Source: Bacteroidales bacterium UBA2295
GTDB lineage: Bacteria; Bacteroidota; Bacteroidia; Bacteroidales; Tenuifilaceae
Assembly: GCA_002345825.1 (NCBI GenBank)
Contig: DDWD01000195.1
Span: 1-43,320, forward strand
Length of the DNA: 43,320 bases
Direction of reading: 5' to 3'
In this document: positions 1 through 7,473 of the stretch, piece by piece
Numbering within the stretch: position 1 is the first letter of the stretch
How the letters are laid out: each line of letters starts with the position of its first letter
Notes under the pieces: generated by a model
What the model was told of the DNA's origin: nothing
What the model saw: only the letters and a program-made list of their open reading frames with translations
Databases searched by the model: none
Translations under genes and position numbers: made by a program

Positions 1-94
1 TGAAAAGATTGCTGATAAATGCTGCTTAGAATCTTGGGTGTAGCGGTAGAAAAGATTTGCCCCGAAATGCTTGACAGAACCAAAAACTACGGCG
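1..94. repeat. Left-edge segment related to 720-806
   Basis: No gene is seen here. The segment shares a recognisable but diverged sequence with 720-806: both begin TGAAAAGATT, contain a GTGTAGCGGT core, and lie just before an attC-like palindrome. A third short copy of the TGTAGCGGT core is near 655. The two longer copies probably represent the 3' ends of related non-coding or decayed cassettes. The similarity was judged by eye. Confidence 0.4.
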
Positions 95-226
95 GCTAAC
101 AAAGGGTGTATTTTAGTCGGGCGGTTTGGCGGAAAGTGAAACTTTTTCGTACCCCCGTTTCGGGGTAGCGTGGGATATGGAACTTGTTTCAATCGCCCGC
201 CCAAAACACACCCAAATACGTTGTGC
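95..226 (+). other. attC-like recombination site 1
   Basis: This is a 132-nt imperfect palindrome. The left arm begins GGCTAAC then AAAGGGTGTATTTTAG; the right arm ends CACACCCAAATACGTTGTGC. The arms pair with extrahelical bases, as expected of an attC folded as single strand. The central part includes a further stem (GTACCCCCG/CGGGGTA). The GTT-type right core and the length fit integron attC sites, but no integrase is visible to prove function. Confidence 0.55.
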
Positions 227-819
227 ACAATGGTCGAAATTCAGAGCTAAAAGATTAAGCCGTTGTATGACAGTCTTTTAAATCATTTATGAAAATGTTT
301 GCCTGATTAATAATCCATTGCACGACTTGATTGAAATGCTTAGACTGTCATCCGCCGTCTTAAAATATTTTTTCGGTTCGAATTCCGACGATTGACCAAA
401 ACGGGCTGAATTTAAATTTTTCGGAAAATTGAAATTCAAATAGGCGGGTTAGAAAAAAATGCCGACTGCATTTTTAAACTGAACGATTAGAAAATTTGAT
501 TTTAGGAAATTTAGCGTTTCGATTTGAATTTTAAAAAGTGGATTAAGGTAAATCGGTTTAATTTAATAAATGATTTTTGAATTTTTATAATTCTCAAAAC
601 GGCAGATTAACCCGCAAGAATCGGTGGATTGAAAATTTAAATCAGCCCTAGATTGTAGCGGTAAGATTGCAGACTAAACCGAAAAAATATTAGGGGGCTC
701 ACGCTCATCCCCCGCCCTATGAAAAGATTTGCTAAATTGCAGTGCCAAGATTTAAGTGTAGCGGTGGACTAAAATAAAATTGCGCTCTGAAATTATCGAC
801 CAGATTAAAAAACCACTGT
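227..819. other. Gene-free cassette between attC-like sites 1 and 2
   Basis: This is about 590 bp without a credible open reading frame; all frames are stop-rich. It is very AT-rich, with tracts of AAATTTT and AATTTAAA type. Near its right end is a G5/C5 hairpin (around 691-719) followed by the TGTAGCGGT repeat. It is flanked by two attC-like sites, so it would be a non-coding cassette, or a cassette whose gene has decayed. Confidence 0.4.
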
Positions 820-950
820 GCACAACAAAGGGTGCAGCTAATTGGGGTCGATAATGCAACTTCGGGGCTGCTCGGCTCGCGCAAGCGCCTTTATCGGGGG
901 ATAAAGACGCAGCCCGTACTCCCCACTAGCCACACCCTTGGCCGTTGTGG
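820..950 (+). other. attC-like recombination site 2
   Basis: The left arm is GCACAAC-AAAGGGTGCAGCTAA and the right arm is TAGCCACACCCTTGGCC-GTTGTGG. Inside are two further nested stems, GGGCTGC/GCAGCCC and CTTTATC/GATAAAG, and a CAACTTCGG motif also present in sites 3 and 5. The whole element would fold as one long hairpin with bulges. The following ORF could be read from a TTG inside the site, but its true start lies downstream at 977. Confidence 0.62.
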
Positions 951-976
951 GTAATGCTAAGACAAGACAAGACGAA

Positions 977-1699
977 ATGATAAGCGACATTAAATTAAAT
1001 ACACTTCCAACAAGTAATGATTTGGAAAAAATTGAGAAATGGTTAATCGAAGAATCTGATAAACTAAATGCTGGATTTTACTGTAACTGGAATATAATTG
1101 AAAAGGCTTTCAGGAACAAACAATTAATCACATTAGGAATTAATAATGACCCAGTTGGTTTTATTGTTTGGAGTAAAGGTGAGATAGATGTAGATATTGA
1201 TATTATGGAAATAAAACCAGAAATAAGATTTAAAGGCATTGGCAATGAATTTTTTAATAAATTTTCGGATTATATAAAACAACAAGGTTTCTTAGTAATT
1301 AATATAGTTTGTTCTCCACCAGAATCTGAAAAATTTTGGAAGAAAATGGGGTTTATTAAATATCCAGACAGGGGCTACACTGAATCTGATTTAATTTATT
1401 ATAAACCTTTGATTGAAGTACAATCTATTTCGTTTAATAGTACTACTGAAAATGTAGTAGAATTATGGAACTTAGAGCCCCATCAAATTAGAGATATTCA
1501 TCCAAAATGGGTTTGGAATATTGAAATGGTAGATAACAAATTAATTTTACCAATAATTCAGCCTTGCAATTATAATTGGAATTTGAGATGGTCAAAGAAT
1601 GGAGTAATTGTTAAGGAGGATAAAGTTAAGTATTTTAGTACAGAAATCAATCCAATTGATTACAGTCCTTTTTTGTATATTAAGGAATTAAAGGAATAA
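977..1699 (+). CDS. GNAT-family N-acetyltransferase with extra C-terminal domain
   Basis: The 240-residue protein has a GNAT fold in its N-terminal 140 residues. The acetyl-CoA pyrophosphate-loop region resembles motif A (beta strand DVDIDIMEI, then RFKGIG near 84-89), and motif B is ESEKFWKKMGF near 116-126. Known family members move an acetyl group from acetyl-CoA to an amine; the substrate cannot be read from the sequence. Residues 145-240 are rich in Trp/Asn and do not belong to the GNAT core. The reading frame is open back to a TTG at 938 inside the attC-like site; ATG 977 is chosen because it lies outside the site. It is the first gene of a two-gene cassette, 36 bp before the HhH-GPD-like gene. 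Confidence 0.72.
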   Translation: MISDIKLNTLPTSNDLEKIEKWLIEESDKLNAGFYCNWNIIEKAFRNKQLITLGINNDPVGFIVWSKGEIDVDIDIMEIKPEIRFKGIGNEFFNKFSDYIKQQGFLVINIVCSPPESEKFWKKMGFIKYPDRGYTESDLIYYKPLIEVQSISFNSTTENVVELWNLEPHQIRDIHPKWVWNIEMVDNKLILPIIQPCNYNWNLRWSKNGVIVKEDKVKYFSTEINPIDYSPFLYIKELKE

Positions 1700-1735
1700 A
1701 ATCACAGCATTAAAAAGCAGGGAAATGTTTAAGTT

Positions 1736-2554
1736 ATGACAGACAAGGAATTATATAAATATGCATATAACTTTTTACATTCTTTCGACAATTTATCGAA
1801 AGAAGAATTAGAGTTGCATTTACGTGCAGAATATGAAAAACCAAAAGACTTAAAAATAATCTATAAAAAACTGTGCGAATCAGCTCAAAATAAGCAAATG
1901 AGTTCTAAAGTAATTGGAAACTCAATTGGCGGTATTGAAAATTTAGGAAAAGTATTATCTGACTTCAATCCTCATAAAGTGGCACAGGAATTTAACACAA
2001 ATGAAGCAATAAAACTATTATCCGAAATTAAGATACGATTAAAACCAAACGGACAAATAAGAACGACAACAAGAAGTTTATGGCCGCAATTTTGCCAATC
2101 GGTGATTGACTCAGCACATTTTTTAAAATCATTTGAAACAGCAGAAAAGTTTTATAAATGGGCAGACTTTTTTGCCAATGACACAAAAGCAAAGCCAGCA
2201 CTTCCTTTAATGATTAGTATTGAAATATCAGGAATTGGATTTCCTTTAGCTTGCGACTTCCTGAAAGAACTTGGTTTTGTTGAATATGGTAAACCTGACG
2301 TTCATCTTAAAGACATCTTTAAAGCTTTGAAAATAATTGACCCTTATGAAAAATCAGTTATTAAACAAGACTATGCAACTCTAAAAGCAATTGACAGAAT
2401 TGCTAAAGAAAACGAAGTAACAGCATATGCAGTTGACAAAGTATTTTGGCTTATTGGAAGTGGAAATTTCTACTTGACTGGAAAGAATATTGGAAGACAA
2501 AAACAAAGATTTATTGACGAAATAAAAAAGCACTACCCACAACAAGGGGTGTAG
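1736..2554 (+). CDS. HhH-GPD-like protein (possible DNA glycosylase relative)
   Basis: This is a 272-residue all-alpha protein. Residues 161-181 (SIEISGIGFPLACDFLKELGF) look like a helix-hairpin-helix, followed by GKPDVHL at 185-191. The Asp there (D188) sits where HhH-GPD base-excision glycosylases carry their catalytic Asp. No FeS Cys cluster is seen. If it is a glycosylase, it would remove damaged or modified bases; this is inference from a short motif and the rest is unrecognised. The last codons (HYPQQGV) and the TAG stop are supplied by the left arm of attC-like site 3, so the C-terminus depends on the recombination site. Confidence 0.62.
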   Translation: MTDKELYKYAYNFLHSFDNLSKEELELHLRAEYEKPKDLKIIYKKLCESAQNKQMSSKVIGNSIGGIENLGKVLSDFNPHKVAQEFNTNEAIKLLSEIKIRLKPNGQIRTTTRSLWPQFCQSVIDSAHFLKSFETAEKFYKWADFFANDTKAKPALPLMISIEISGIGFPLACDFLKELGFVEYGKPDVHLKDIFKALKIIDPYEKSVIKQDYATLKAIDRIAKENEVTAYAVDKVFWLIGSGNFYLTGKNIGRQKQRFIDEIKKHYPQQGV

Positions 2555-2668
2555 CCAATGTGGGTTGACATTGGAACTTCGGAGCGGTTTCGCCCGCTCG
2601 GGCGTTTTCGTCGGGGGACGAAAACGTAACACGCTCTCCCACACTTGCCACACCCCCAGCCGTTGGCA
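2537..2668 (+). other. attC-like recombination site 3
   Basis: The left arm is CCACAAC-AAGGGGTGTAGCCAA and the right arm is TTGCCACACCCCCAGCC-GTTGGCA. Nested inner stems are GGAGCG/CGCTCTCC and CGTTTTCGTC/GACGAAAACG, with GGAACTTCGG in the same place as CAACTTCGG in site 2. The stop codon of the preceding gene is inside the left arm. The shared architecture with a different inner-stem sequence argues for selection on the fold. Confidence 0.65.
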
Positions 2669-2717
2669 ACAATTATTGATTAAAATTTCTTCATAATAAA
2701 TATTAAAATTAAAGGCT

Positions 2718-3227
2718 ATGAGAATATTATTTAACTTGATTATTGCAATCTTAATTTGTTTAAGCAGTTGTCAATCAACAGATGAGAGTCTAAGTATTGA
2801 AAAGCAAGAACATATTTCGAATACATTAAAAACTTTAGCGATTGATTTTTTGAGTAGCTGGGAACCACCATTTAACCCAGATAAAGCGTTAATGCTATTT
2901 ACACAGAGTGAAGATTTCCATTTAGTAATTGATGGACTTATAACTACTACATTTAAAGAATGGAAAGATGGTGTTCCAAATTATATGGCAGACGATGATT
3001 ATTTCTTTAAATCTTATAAACACGAGATTAAAGATATCAGAACGGTTGTACTTTCACCAAATTCAGGTGTAGTGACAATAATATACATTTGGGATAGTAT
3101 TTCACGAAAAGATGGCATACATAAAAGGGTTGATGGAGCTTTTACTCTTGCATGCAGAAAAGAAAAAGTTGGATGGAAGATAGTTCATTATCATGGTTCA
3201 CATGGAGATGAAAGGATAGTTGAATAA
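2718..3227 (+). CDS. Small lipoprotein with SnoaL/NTF2-like look
   Basis: The 169-residue protein starts with a lipoprotein signal peptide (hydrophobic residues 3-15, lipobox LSSC with the lipid Cys at 18). The rest is a mixed alpha/beta domain with helix TLKTLAIDFLSSW, then strands including SGVVTIIYIWDSI and a closing GWKIVHYHGSHG. That order resembles SnoaL/DUF4440 (NTF2-like) domains, which end in WKIxxxHxS. It would be anchored to a membrane facing the periplasm or outside. No enzymatic residue can be assigned. It is the only gene between attC-like sites 3 and 4, a classic one-gene cassette layout. Confidence 0.6.
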   Translation: MRILFNLIIAILICLSSCQSTDESLSIEKQEHISNTLKTLAIDFLSSWEPPFNPDKALMLFTQSEDFHLVIDGLITTTFKEWKDGVPNYMADDDYFFKSYKHEIKDIRTVVLSPNSGVVTIIYIWDSISRKDGIHKRVDGAFTLACRKEKVGWKIVHYHGSHGDERIVE

Positions 3228-3264
3228 TAATTCTAAGATTATTAATACTGATATAATAACTATT

Positions 3265-3399
3265 GCTAACATTGTTTCACAAGCCATACGGGGGTTGGTG
3301 GTTTGCTAACTAAATATTATCTTATTAAAATTAATAACGGTGGACTGACAAGTAAGGCGGGGGAAACCCGTACAGGCTTGTAAACAAGGACCGTTGGCG
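3265..3399 (+). other. attC-like recombination site 4 (divergent sequence)
   Basis: The left arm is GCTAAC-ATTGTTTCACAAGCC then ATACGGGGG. The right arm is CCCGTACAGGCTTGTAAACAAGGACC-GTTGGCG. The arms pair over about 30 nt with bulges, but the stem sequence is unrelated to the GGGTGTA type of the other sites. Only the AAC...GTT ends and the size (135 nt) are shared. Sequence-diverse stems with conserved ends are a hallmark of attC sites. Confidence 0.58.
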
Positions 3400-3435
3400 C
3401 TAATATTATAAAAAATCGCACCTAACTGAATATCA

Positions 3436-4233
3436 ATGATTAAAAGACTATTCCTAAACGATGTTTTTATATTGTGGCTGATTTTTCTGAATTCAGCTAT
3501 TCTCTTTTTGGGCGGCTATTTTCCGAATGAAAACCATAGATTTTTACTAACAATAGCCGATAATGTAATTACAACATTATTTATCATTGAACTAGTTGTT
3601 AAGTTCAAAGAGCTAGGAATTAGATGCTATTTTGCATCTAGTTGGAATAAGCTGGATTTCATTCTAATAATTCTTTCTATTCCTGCGCTTATAGCATTTA
3701 TTCTCCAGTTAAACGTAATTGATTTTAGTTTCCTGCTTGTGTTTAGGGTTTTGAGAGTATTTAAAGCCTTCAGGTTTTTTAAGTTCATCCCCGACATTGG
3801 TAATTTATTGAAAGGAGTACAAAGAGCTCTGAAAACTTCTGTTTTCGTATTTCTTGGTTTCTTTATCTACATATTTATCATTAGGATTCTATCCTACAAT
3901 TTATTTCAAAACACAGGTTCAGATTATTTTAGCAACCCATTAATTTCGTTGTATTCAACTTTTAAAATATTTACCGTGGAAGGATGGTTTGAAATACCTG
4001 AACAGATTACAGCGAGTTACAGCAAGTTTGGTTCATTTTTTACCTACCTTTATTTCATCTTCGTGGTCTTAACGGGCGGGATTTTTGGCCTTTCGCTAGT
4101 GAATTCGATTTTCGTTGACTCGATGGTTAGCGACAATAATGATGAATTGGAAAACAAAGTTGACAAGCTCGATATAAAAATCACAGAAATACTTAAAAAA
4201 CTGAATAGCGATGAAACTAGAAAAGATTCTTGA
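3436..4233 (+). CDS. Voltage-gated (NaChBac-like) cation channel
   Basis: The 265-residue protein has the six-segment plan of a single-domain bacterial voltage-gated channel. S3 carries WNKLDF (70-75). S4 has a basic residue every third position: R104, R107, K110, R113, K116. The pore loop has T180-V-E182-G-W184, matching the T-x-E-x-W selectivity filter of NaChBac-type sodium channels (TLESW). A coiled coil follows S6 (about 236-257, ELENKVDKLDIKITEILKKL), as in BacNav tetramers. It should sit in the inner membrane as a tetramer and pass Na+ or a related cation on depolarisation; the TVEGW filter leaves the selectivity open. Its 3' end overlaps the next gene by 23 nt, so the two are probably co-translated. 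It lies within the attC-like array. Confidence 0.85.
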   Translation: MIKRLFLNDVFILWLIFLNSAILFLGGYFPNENHRFLLTIADNVITTLFIIELVVKFKELGIRCYFASSWNKLDFILIILSIPALIAFILQLNVIDFSFLLVFRVLRVFKAFRFFKFIPDIGNLLKGVQRALKTSVFVFLGFFIYIFIIRILSYNLFQNTGSDYFSNPLISLYSTFKIFTVEGWFEIPEQITASYSKFGSFFTYLYFIFVVLTGGIFGLSLVNSIFVDSMVSDNNDELENKVDKLDIKITEILKKLNSDETRKDS

Positions 4234-6064
4234 CAACGTTAACTCGTTAGAAAAAAATTCATTCATTAAGATTGTTGACACAATCAAATCAAGCAATCCA
4301 AAAAATAGCAAGGAAATCGACAAGGTGCTTTCTGATAGCAGCACGGAATTAAAAAATGCTGATAGCATTAACATCGTAAATGTTTTCGAACTAACTAAAG
4401 CAGAGTTTGCTGAAACCGTAAGGGCAGAATTTGTTAACACCACCTCGCAGCTCGATATTCTAATTGACATCATCATTAAGGACGGAAACTGCATCCTAAA
4501 ACAGAATTGGCTCGCCAAGCTGTATGAAAAAGAGCTTGAAACCATAAAGAAAAGAACCCAGCAGCTAAAAACGCAGCTGGAATCAGAAAAGTCGGACATT
4601 GAGGAAAACCGAAGGCGTGATTATGACATATACAAAGCGTGCGTACAAACAGCGTACACCAACGATTTGAATTGTAATAGGGACTCGAAAATTACAGATG
4701 ATGAATTATCCATTTTAATAACCCTAGCCAAAAAACTTGAACTCTCGCAGGAGGAAATAAAGCTTATTAACTATTTAATCATTCCTCCTGCTAAAATGGA
4801 TATTGAAAGCGTTATAACTTCCTTGAAAAACATTGGCGTTATCTTTTATTCAAAAAAGAGTAATCTTGTATATGTTGCTGACGAGGTGGTTAAGGTTTTG
4901 AGAAAAATTAGGGAGAAAGAGGTTGCTGACAAATACTACCGTAGGGTTTTGAAAACTTTTAAAGAACCGCTGATAAACCTAATTTGCAGGAAGCATAACA
5001 TTGATACAAAAGAAATTGACTACGAAGGCAAAATTAAAAGAATTATCAAAGAGGGGATTTCGTTCTCTAGCCTCTTGAAGAATGCTATGCATAAAGAGGG
5101 AACATCCCTCAGCGAAAAGAAAAAAGCGATAAATGATTTATGGGAGAATGGATTAAGAATTGACACTCCGCTAAGGGGCTTAACGATTGAAGAAAAAATT
5201 GATAACATCATCACATACTTTGATGAATTGGAAAGGGATGAGAAGGTAGGCATCTCCGTTGAAGGTTATGAAAAATTGCTGTTTGACCTCAATGAAGTTC
5301 TACCAACCTTTTACCCAACAGTGCTAAAAGAATTTGAAATGCCAGAAGAAACGGTATTAAACAGCAACAATCTTTTAGATTTTAACATTAAGCCTAGAGA
5401 TATACTTGATATTCTTCCAGCGGAAGTCTTGAAAACATTTACTGCTGAAAAGAAGCTAAAATCAAGAGGCGACATTGTTCAGAATATTCTTGACGCTTAT
5501 AAGGATGCGGAAAACCTAATGATTGAAAATTTCGAGAACATAGGTTTTAGAAATCTGGCAGCCCTAAGGGACAATGGCATTATCATCAAAGAAAGCGAGC
5601 TGGGTTTGAAATTTGAAGAAATCACAAAATCAATATTTGAAAAGCTAGGCTTTAACGTGGACGAGAAGCTGAAGAAGAAGTTGAATACAGCGAAAGACAA
5701 AATTGACATCCTTTTGAATCTAGGGAATAATGAAGTAATTATCATTGAGTGTAAAACGGTTAAAGAAAGCGGTTACAACAAGTTTAGCTCTGTTTCACGA
5801 CAAATAAAATCGTATGTAGAGCTAGCAAAAGGGAATGGCTATACCGTGGTGAAATCATTACTGGTTGCACCTGATTTTAGCGATGACTTTATCAATGACT
5901 GTGACTTGGAATTTGAGATCAACCTCTCTCTAATTACAGCGAGTTCCCTAGTAAATATCTTAGAAGGCTTTAGAAATTCAAAACACAAGCAGTTTCCTTA
6001 TCAATTACTTCTGAAAGACGTTTTGATAAAAGAGGAAAGAATACTAAAAGCAATTAGCAAATAA
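4211..6064 (+). CDS. PD-(D/E)xK nuclease-like protein linked to the ion channel
   Basis: The 617-residue soluble protein has several parts. The N-terminus is helical with a charged coiled coil (about 105-140). A helical block with DRDSKITDDELSILITLAKKLELS (about 155-195) recalls TerB-like domains, a tentative match. A SAP-like stretch, IKPRDILDILPAEVLKTFTAEKKL, lies near 393-420. A C-terminal restriction-endonuclease fold (about 465-600) shows E469/E470, D499 (KIDILL), E513-C-K515 (IIIECKT) and R530-Q531, the usual PD-(D/E)xK set. It probably cuts nucleic acid, but target and trigger are unknown. The gene starts inside the channel gene (23-nt overlap in another frame) and ends 8 nt before attC-like site 5. 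No member of this full architecture is recognised. Confidence 0.7.
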   Translation: MKLEKILDNVNSLEKNSFIKIVDTIKSSNPKNSKEIDKVLSDSSTELKNADSINIVNVFELTKAEFAETVRAEFVNTTSQLDILIDIIIKDGNCILKQNWLAKLYEKELETIKKRTQQLKTQLESEKSDIEENRRRDYDIYKACVQTAYTNDLNCNRDSKITDDELSILITLAKKLELSQEEIKLINYLIIPPAKMDIESVITSLKNIGVIFYSKKSNLVYVADEVVKVLRKIREKEVADKYYRRVLKTFKEPLINLICRKHNIDTKEIDYEGKIKRIIKEGISFSSLLKNAMHKEGTSLSEKKKAINDLWENGLRIDTPLRGLTIEEKIDNIITYFDELERDEKVGISVEGYEKLLFDLNEVLPTFYPTVLKEFEMPEETVLNSNNLLDFNIKPRDILDILPAEVLKTFTAEKKLKSRGDIVQNILDAYKDAENLMIENFENIGFRNLAALRDNGIIIKESELGLKFEEITKSIFEKLGFNVDEKLKKKLNTAKDKIDILLNLGNNEVIIIECKTVKESGYNKFSSVSRQIKSYVELAKGNGYTVVKSLLVAPDFSDDFINDCDLEFEINLSLITASSLVNILEGFRNSKHKQFPYQLLLKDVLIKEERILKAISK

Positions 6065-6070
6065 AATACT

Positions 6071-6164
6071 GGCGGTAACAAGGGGTTTACTCAACCAGCC
6101 TGCCGGCACGGCTGGCTGGCTGGTTGGTTGATTTTGGAACTTCGGAACCGCATCTCCCCCAGTT
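6071..6164 (+). other. attC-like site 5, right arm lost
   Basis: The left arm GCGGTAACAAGGGGTTTACTCAACC begins right after the nuclease-like gene, and TGGAACTTCGG occurs at the usual internal position. The expected right arm (GGTTGAGTAAACCCC..GTTACC) survives only as AGTTGAG at 6161-6167. Beyond that the sequence is a different palindrome, so this site is truncated or interrupted and may not recombine. Confidence 0.5.
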
Positions 6165-6187
6165 GAGCCGAGGTACAACCTCGGCTC
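6165..6187. repeat. Perfect 9-bp palindrome replacing attC right arm
   Basis: GAGCCGAGG-TACAA-CCTCGGCTC forms a perfect 9-bp stem with a 5-nt loop. It starts exactly where attC-like site 5 loses its right arm, suggesting a small palindromic (REP-like) insertion or rearrangement. It could also act as a transcription stop between the convergent nuclease-like gene and the toxin gene, although there is only a short T-rich run after it. Confidence 0.6.
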
Positions 6188-6263
6188 GATTATTTTAACA
6201 GGCTGAGTCTGTATTCTCATTGATTGGAACAACATATTGGTTTTTCCCTTTTGCTATTTTTCG

Positions 6264-6608
6264 CTATTTAAAGTTGTTTAATATTCGTTGCCTATCCTCG
6301 TTCTCCTTATCGTTCTTATGGTACAACTCAATAAAAACTATTCGTTGGTCGGCTGGAAAGTGAGCGTAAACCAATCTTAAACCTGAGTTTACCCCACGCC
6401 CTTTAAGGGCTTTACAGGCAATCTTTTTTACCTTAACAACACACGTTTCAATGCCTAGATTGTCAATTCTAAAGCTAAATGGAGGGCGTTCGTTAGGTTT
6501 CTTGCGAAGAATGGTTTTCACCTCACCCAAGTCGTCGTTTAGGGTTCGGAAGCGTTTAAGCAACGTTTTTAAATCCTTGTTAAATTCAGGCAATTCGTCA
6601 AACGTCAT
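6264..6608 (-). CDS. RelE/ParE-like toxin of a Panacea toxin-antitoxin pair
   Basis: The 114-residue basic protein begins with the helix FNKDLKTLLKRFRTLNDDL, then beta strands (SFRIDNLGIETCVVKVKKIACK, GLRLVYAHFPADQRIVFIELYHK) and a final NDKENEDRQRILNNF. This is the RelE/ParE/HigB layout of small ribonucleases or gyrase poisons. Its ATG overlaps the antitoxin stop by 4 nt (ATGA, 6605-6608), so translation is coupled and the antitoxin is made first. The target (mRNA on the ribosome or gyrase) cannot be told from sequence. It is on the minus strand, against the other cassette genes. Confidence 0.75.
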   Translation of the reverse strand: MTFDELPEFNKDLKTLLKRFRTLNDDLGEVKTILRKKPNERPPFSFRIDNLGIETCVVKVKKIACKALKGRGVNSGLRLVYAHFPADQRIVFIELYHKNDKENEDRQRILNNFK

Positions 6609-7408
6609 AGTTCCTCCTCCTCATTTTCGTAGTTGCGCACCGAGAAGGGCGCCTCGCGGTAAAATGCCAGCTCGTAGCTAATGTACTTGCCCTCATCGGT
6701 AACCTCCCACGGTAAATCCTTGTGCGAGTAATTGCTAATGGCTGCTGCGCTCCAGTCGCTCATCTGATCAATAACCCTGTCAATAACCTCTTTCTCACTT
6801 GCTTTAAGTTCGGTTAAGTTGGCTTTGGTTAGTGGTAAATAGCGTGTTTGCTGTAAACCGTAGTAATCCGTTTTAAAACGCTGTATTTGCCCAGTGTCAA
6901 TCATCTGATTAATAATGGTATCTAACTTCTGGGGCACAGGGCCATAGGGCAATTTTCGGTATTTTGCTCCAGTTAGGTGTTCTTCGTATAACTCGTAGTA
7001 ATTAAAATCAGCGAAGTATAGCAATTTATAAAGCACAGTTTCGCCAACATTGGGTTTGCCAGCGCATTTTTCGAGAATATAAAGAAGTACGTTTTTGAAT
7101 TTGTTTACCTGAAATTTAGGTACAGAAATACGCTCCTCGGTAGTTTGCTTTTTGCCTTGAGTTTTAAACTCAGTTGAATTGGAAGCAGCAAAGTCTTTAG
7201 ACATAAATTCATCCAAAGAGAAGCCTAAAACAATTGAAAGTCTTTGAAGTTCGAGAACATCAACGCCCCTGTTGCCTAGCTCAATTTGCGCTAGTGAAGG
7301 TCGAGAAATCTTTAGCCTTTTGGCTAAATCGGCCTGTGAAAGACCTTTAAGTTTACGTAACTCTGTAATTCTCTGACCAATTTCTTTTTGTGATATTTTA
7401 ATGCTCAT
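6605..7408 (-). CDS. HTH-Panacea (DUF4065/SocA-like) antitoxin
   Basis: The 267-residue protein has an N-terminal XRE helix-turn-helix (about 6-60: IGQRITELRKLKGLSQADLAKRLKISRPSLAQIELGNR) and a C-terminal Panacea domain (about 105-250: LLYILEKCAGKPNVGETVLYKLLYFADFNYYE, KLPYGPVPQ, DLPWEVTDEG). Panacea antitoxins are known to neutralise many unrelated toxins; the HTH would repress the operon. The frame is open to 7459, but ATG 7408 is preferred because a TATCTTTG -7 box at 7439-7446 would lie inside the longer version. The antitoxin-first order is usual when the antitoxin carries the operator-binding domain. Confidence 0.82.
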   Translation of the reverse strand: MSIKISQKEIGQRITELRKLKGLSQADLAKRLKISRPSLAQIELGNRGVDVLELQRLSIVLGFSLDEFMSKDFAASNSTEFKTQGKKQTTEERISVPKFQVNKFKNVLLYILEKCAGKPNVGETVLYKLLYFADFNYYELYEEHLTGAKYRKLPYGPVPQKLDTIINQMIDTGQIQRFKTDYYGLQQTRYLPLTKANLTELKASEKEVIDRVIDQMSDWSAAAISNYSHKDLPWEVTDEGKYISYELAFYREAPFSVRNYENEEEEL

Positions 7409-7438
7409 AGTGGTAGTAGGTTTTCCGTAATAACGCAA

Positions 7439-7473
7439 CAAAGATAGAGAATGTTTCAATACAAAACAATGTG
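7439..7473 (-). promoter_or_regulatory. Promoter of the Panacea toxin-antitoxin operon
   Basis: On the minus strand a TATCTTTG box (7439-7446) matches the Bacteroidetes -7 consensus TAnnTTTG, with a TTG about 20 nt upstream. The implied start point is some 25 nt before ATG 7408. The antitoxin HTH probably binds here. Confidence 0.55.

Noticed and set aside
2381..2653. 90-codon minus-strand frame
   Set aside because: Antisense to the end of the HhH-GPD-like gene and attC-like site 3; composition reflects the hairpin.
3436..4233. Potassium channel assignment for the channel gene
   Set aside because: The pore lacks TVGYG; the TVEGW filter with Glu fits the bacterial sodium/calcium channel group.
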